Below the pieces are notes generated by a model. It searched no databases and was not told the origin of the DNA. It saw only the letters and a program-made list of their open reading frames with translations. Positions 5,998-7,263 of a DNA stretch of 7,263 nucleotides are shown piece by piece. The stretch's first letter is position 1; the number at the start of each line of letters is the position of its first letter. Source of the stretch: Pseudomonadota bacterium (GTDB lineage Bacteria; Pseudomonadota; Alphaproteobacteria; Rhodobacterales; Rhodobacteraceae); contig JACZTQ010000161.1 in NCBI GenBank assembly GCA_022573605.1, positions 1 to 7,263 on the forward strand, read 5' to 3'. The position numbers were made by a program, and so were the translations under genes.

Positions 5998-6933
5998 TCA
6001 CCCCCTCCGGCGCGGATGCGCTTTATCGTAGACCTCCATCAGCCGGCTCTCGTCGACCCCGGTATAGACCTGGGTCGACGACAGCGAGGCGTGGCCGAGA
6101 AGCTCCTGGATGGCGCGCAGATCCCCCCCCGCCGCCAGCAGTTGGGTGGCGAACGAGTGGCGCAGCGCGTGCGGCGTGGCCGAGGGTGGCAGCCCCAGCG
6201 CCATGCGCGCCGCCGCCATCGCCTTCTGCAACAGGCGCGGGTTCAGCGGCCCGCCGCGGGCGCCGAGAAACAGCGCCTCGTGGCGCGCCGGGGCGTGCGG
6301 GCACAGCGCCCGGTAATGCTCGACCGCCTGGCGCGCGGCGGGCAGCACCGGCACCTCGCGCTGCTTATCCCCCTTGCCGGTGACCCGGATCACCTCGGCC
6401 AGCGGCGCGTCGCCCTGGCGCAGCCCCAGCGCCTCGGAAATGCGCAGCCCGGCGCTCCAGATCAGGGTCAGCGCCGCCTGGTCGCGGGCCGCGATCCAGG
6501 GCGCGGCCCCGGCGCTGACGGTGGCGACGATGGCCCGGGCAGCGGCCTCGGGCACCGGGCGAGGCAGCCGGGCGGGCAGCTTCGGGCTGCGCACCACGTG
6601 GATCGCGGCGCAGTCGATGCCCTCGGCGGCGTCGAGCCATCGGTGGAAGCTCCGCACCGCCGACAGTTCGCGCGCCAGCGAGCGCGGCGCCAGACCGCGC
6701 CCGCGCTCGGCCGCCATCCAGGCGCGCAGTTCGGCCAGGGTCACCGCCCCAAGGGCGTCGCGCCCCATCGGCCCACCCCGGTGACCGGCGAGGAAACCGA
6801 GATAGCCGGCAACATCGCGGCGGTAGGCCTCGACGGTCTTCGGGCTGCGCTGGCGCACGGCGGACAGTTGCGCGAGCCAGCGCTCGAGCAGGTCGGCAGC
6901 ACCGGCCGAGGGCCCAGGCGCCATCCCTGCCAT
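5998..6933 (-). CDS. xerC: Tyrosine recombinase XerC
   Basis: With XerD, this enzyme resolves chromosome dimers by site-specific recombination at dif before cell division. The 311-residue length is typical. Residues 12-105 form the N-terminal SAM-like core-binding domain (SPKTVEAYRRD at 30-40). The catalytic domain follows with all active-site residues: Arg164 in GLRISE, Lys187 in TGKGDK, His255 and Arg258 in HALRHSFAT, His281 in LLGHASLSSTQVY, and the nucleophile Tyr290. The His255-Tyr290 spacing of 35 residues equals that of E. coli XerD as I recall it. The ATG at 6933 shares its A with the TAA stop of the DUF484 gene (TAATG), which points to translational coupling; an internal ATG at 6924 is possible but lacks this link. 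XerC is favoured over XerD mainly because xerC commonly follows a DUF484 gene. Phage integrases are usually less Xer-like across the catalytic domain. Confidence 0.93.
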   Translation of the reverse strand: MAGMAPGPSAGAADLLERWLAQLSAVRQRSPKTVEAYRRDVAGYLGFLAGHRGGPMGRDALGAVTLAELRAWMAAERGRGLAPRSLARELSAVRSFHRWLDAAEGIDCAAIHVVRSPKLPARLPRPVPEAAARAIVATVSAGAAPWIAARDQAALTLIWSAGLRISEALGLRQGDAPLAEVIRVTGKGDKQREVPVLPAARQAVEHYRALCPHAPARHEALFLGARGGPLNPRLLQKAMAAARMALGLPPSATPHALRHSFATQLLAAGGDLRAIQELLGHASLSSTQVYTGVDESRLMEVYDKAHPRRRG

Positions 6934-7263
6934 TACCCCGTGACCGGGGCGCCGAGATGCCGGCTCAGCAGCCGCTCGACGATACCGCCGAAGAAGGTCA
7001 GGAGATCGACCCCCTGGTCCGGGCCGAAGCGGTCCGGATCGGCGGCGCCGAAGGCCAGCAGCCCGGTGCTGCCGGCCAGATCGAGCCGGAGCAGCGCCTC
7101 GGAGCGGGTCCGGGTCAGGGCGCCGAAGATCAGCTCGGCCTCGACGCCGCAGGGGCGCAGCACCACCGGCCCGGGCGAGGTATCGCCCTCCAGCATCAGG
7201 TATTCCCCAACCGTCGCCTCCGGGGCCAGCAGGACCCGGCCGCCGAGGCCCTCGGCAAGGTGG
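6933..7263 (-). CDS. DUF484 family protein, C-terminal part (5' end beyond the window)
   Basis: The frame stays open from the TAA at 6935-6933 to the right edge of the window, reading at least 22 codons (beginning HLAEGLGGRVLL) before the first internal methionine at 7196. The true start therefore lies outside and that methionine should not be used. About 109 residues are visible. The pattern E-A-L-L-R-L-D-L, G-S-T-G-L-L-A-F-G-A-A-D-P-D-R-F, then D-L-L-T-F-F-G-G-I-V-E-R-L-L is the characteristic end of DUF484 proteins, which have a GAF-like fold. Their function is not established. They often sit immediately upstream of xerC, as here, where stop and start overlap in TAATG, so the two proteins are probably made together. 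Confidence 0.88.
   Translation of the reverse strand, partial: HLAEGLGGRVLLAPEATVGEYLMLEGDTSPGPVVLRPCGVEAELIFGALTRTRSEALLRLDLAGSTGLLAFGAADPDRFGPDQGVDLLTFFGGIVERLLSRHLGAPVTG

Overview
The window is GC-rich, tightly packed bacterial chromosome and most likely comes from an alphaproteobacterium, plausibly of the Rhodospirillales. The evidence is the gene content: a 2-oxoglutarate dehydrogenase E2 tail followed by lpdA, a DUF484-xerC pair, and a secreted DUF992 protein, a family found mainly in alphaproteobacteria. The assignment rests on family knowledge and gene order, not on a database search.

Positions 1-2647 (+ strand) form a probable operon. It runs from the last codons of odhB/sucB (1-30), through an unrecognised 210-residue gene (46-678), to lpdA (dihydrolipoamide dehydrogenase, E3; 709-2094) and a small NAD(P)H-dependent FMN reductase-family flavoprotein (2117-2647). 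Gaps are short (15, 30 and 22 nt). E2 and E3 belong to the same 2-oxoacid dehydrogenase complex. The unknown gene between them is unexpected in such a core metabolic cluster.

Positions 2724-5138 (+) encode a large membrane-bound hybrid histidine kinase. It has two transmembrane helices around a periplasmic sensor region of about 185 residues that I do not recognise, then HisKA, HATPase_c, a degenerate first receiver and an intact second receiver. No partner response regulator or HPt protein lies in the window.

Positions 5139-5379 are non-coding and lie between two convergent genes. They hold a GC-rich hairpin directly after the kinase stop codon and an AT-rich island (5241-5280, 13 G+C of 40) containing or flanked by three dyad-symmetric sequences. 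This is the least explained part of the window.

Positions 5380-7263 (- strand) read, in the direction of transcription, as a DUF484 gene (cut by the window edge), xerC (tyrosine recombinase, start overlapping the DUF484 stop in TAATG), a 128-nt spacer with a long imperfect hairpin, and a secreted DUF992 protein. I saw no rRNA, tRNA, CRISPR array, insertion sequence or clear prophage. I found no convincing new multi-gene system; the best leads are the unknown gene in the odhB-lpdA operon, the degenerate receiver with its unassigned sensor domain, and the dyad cluster.
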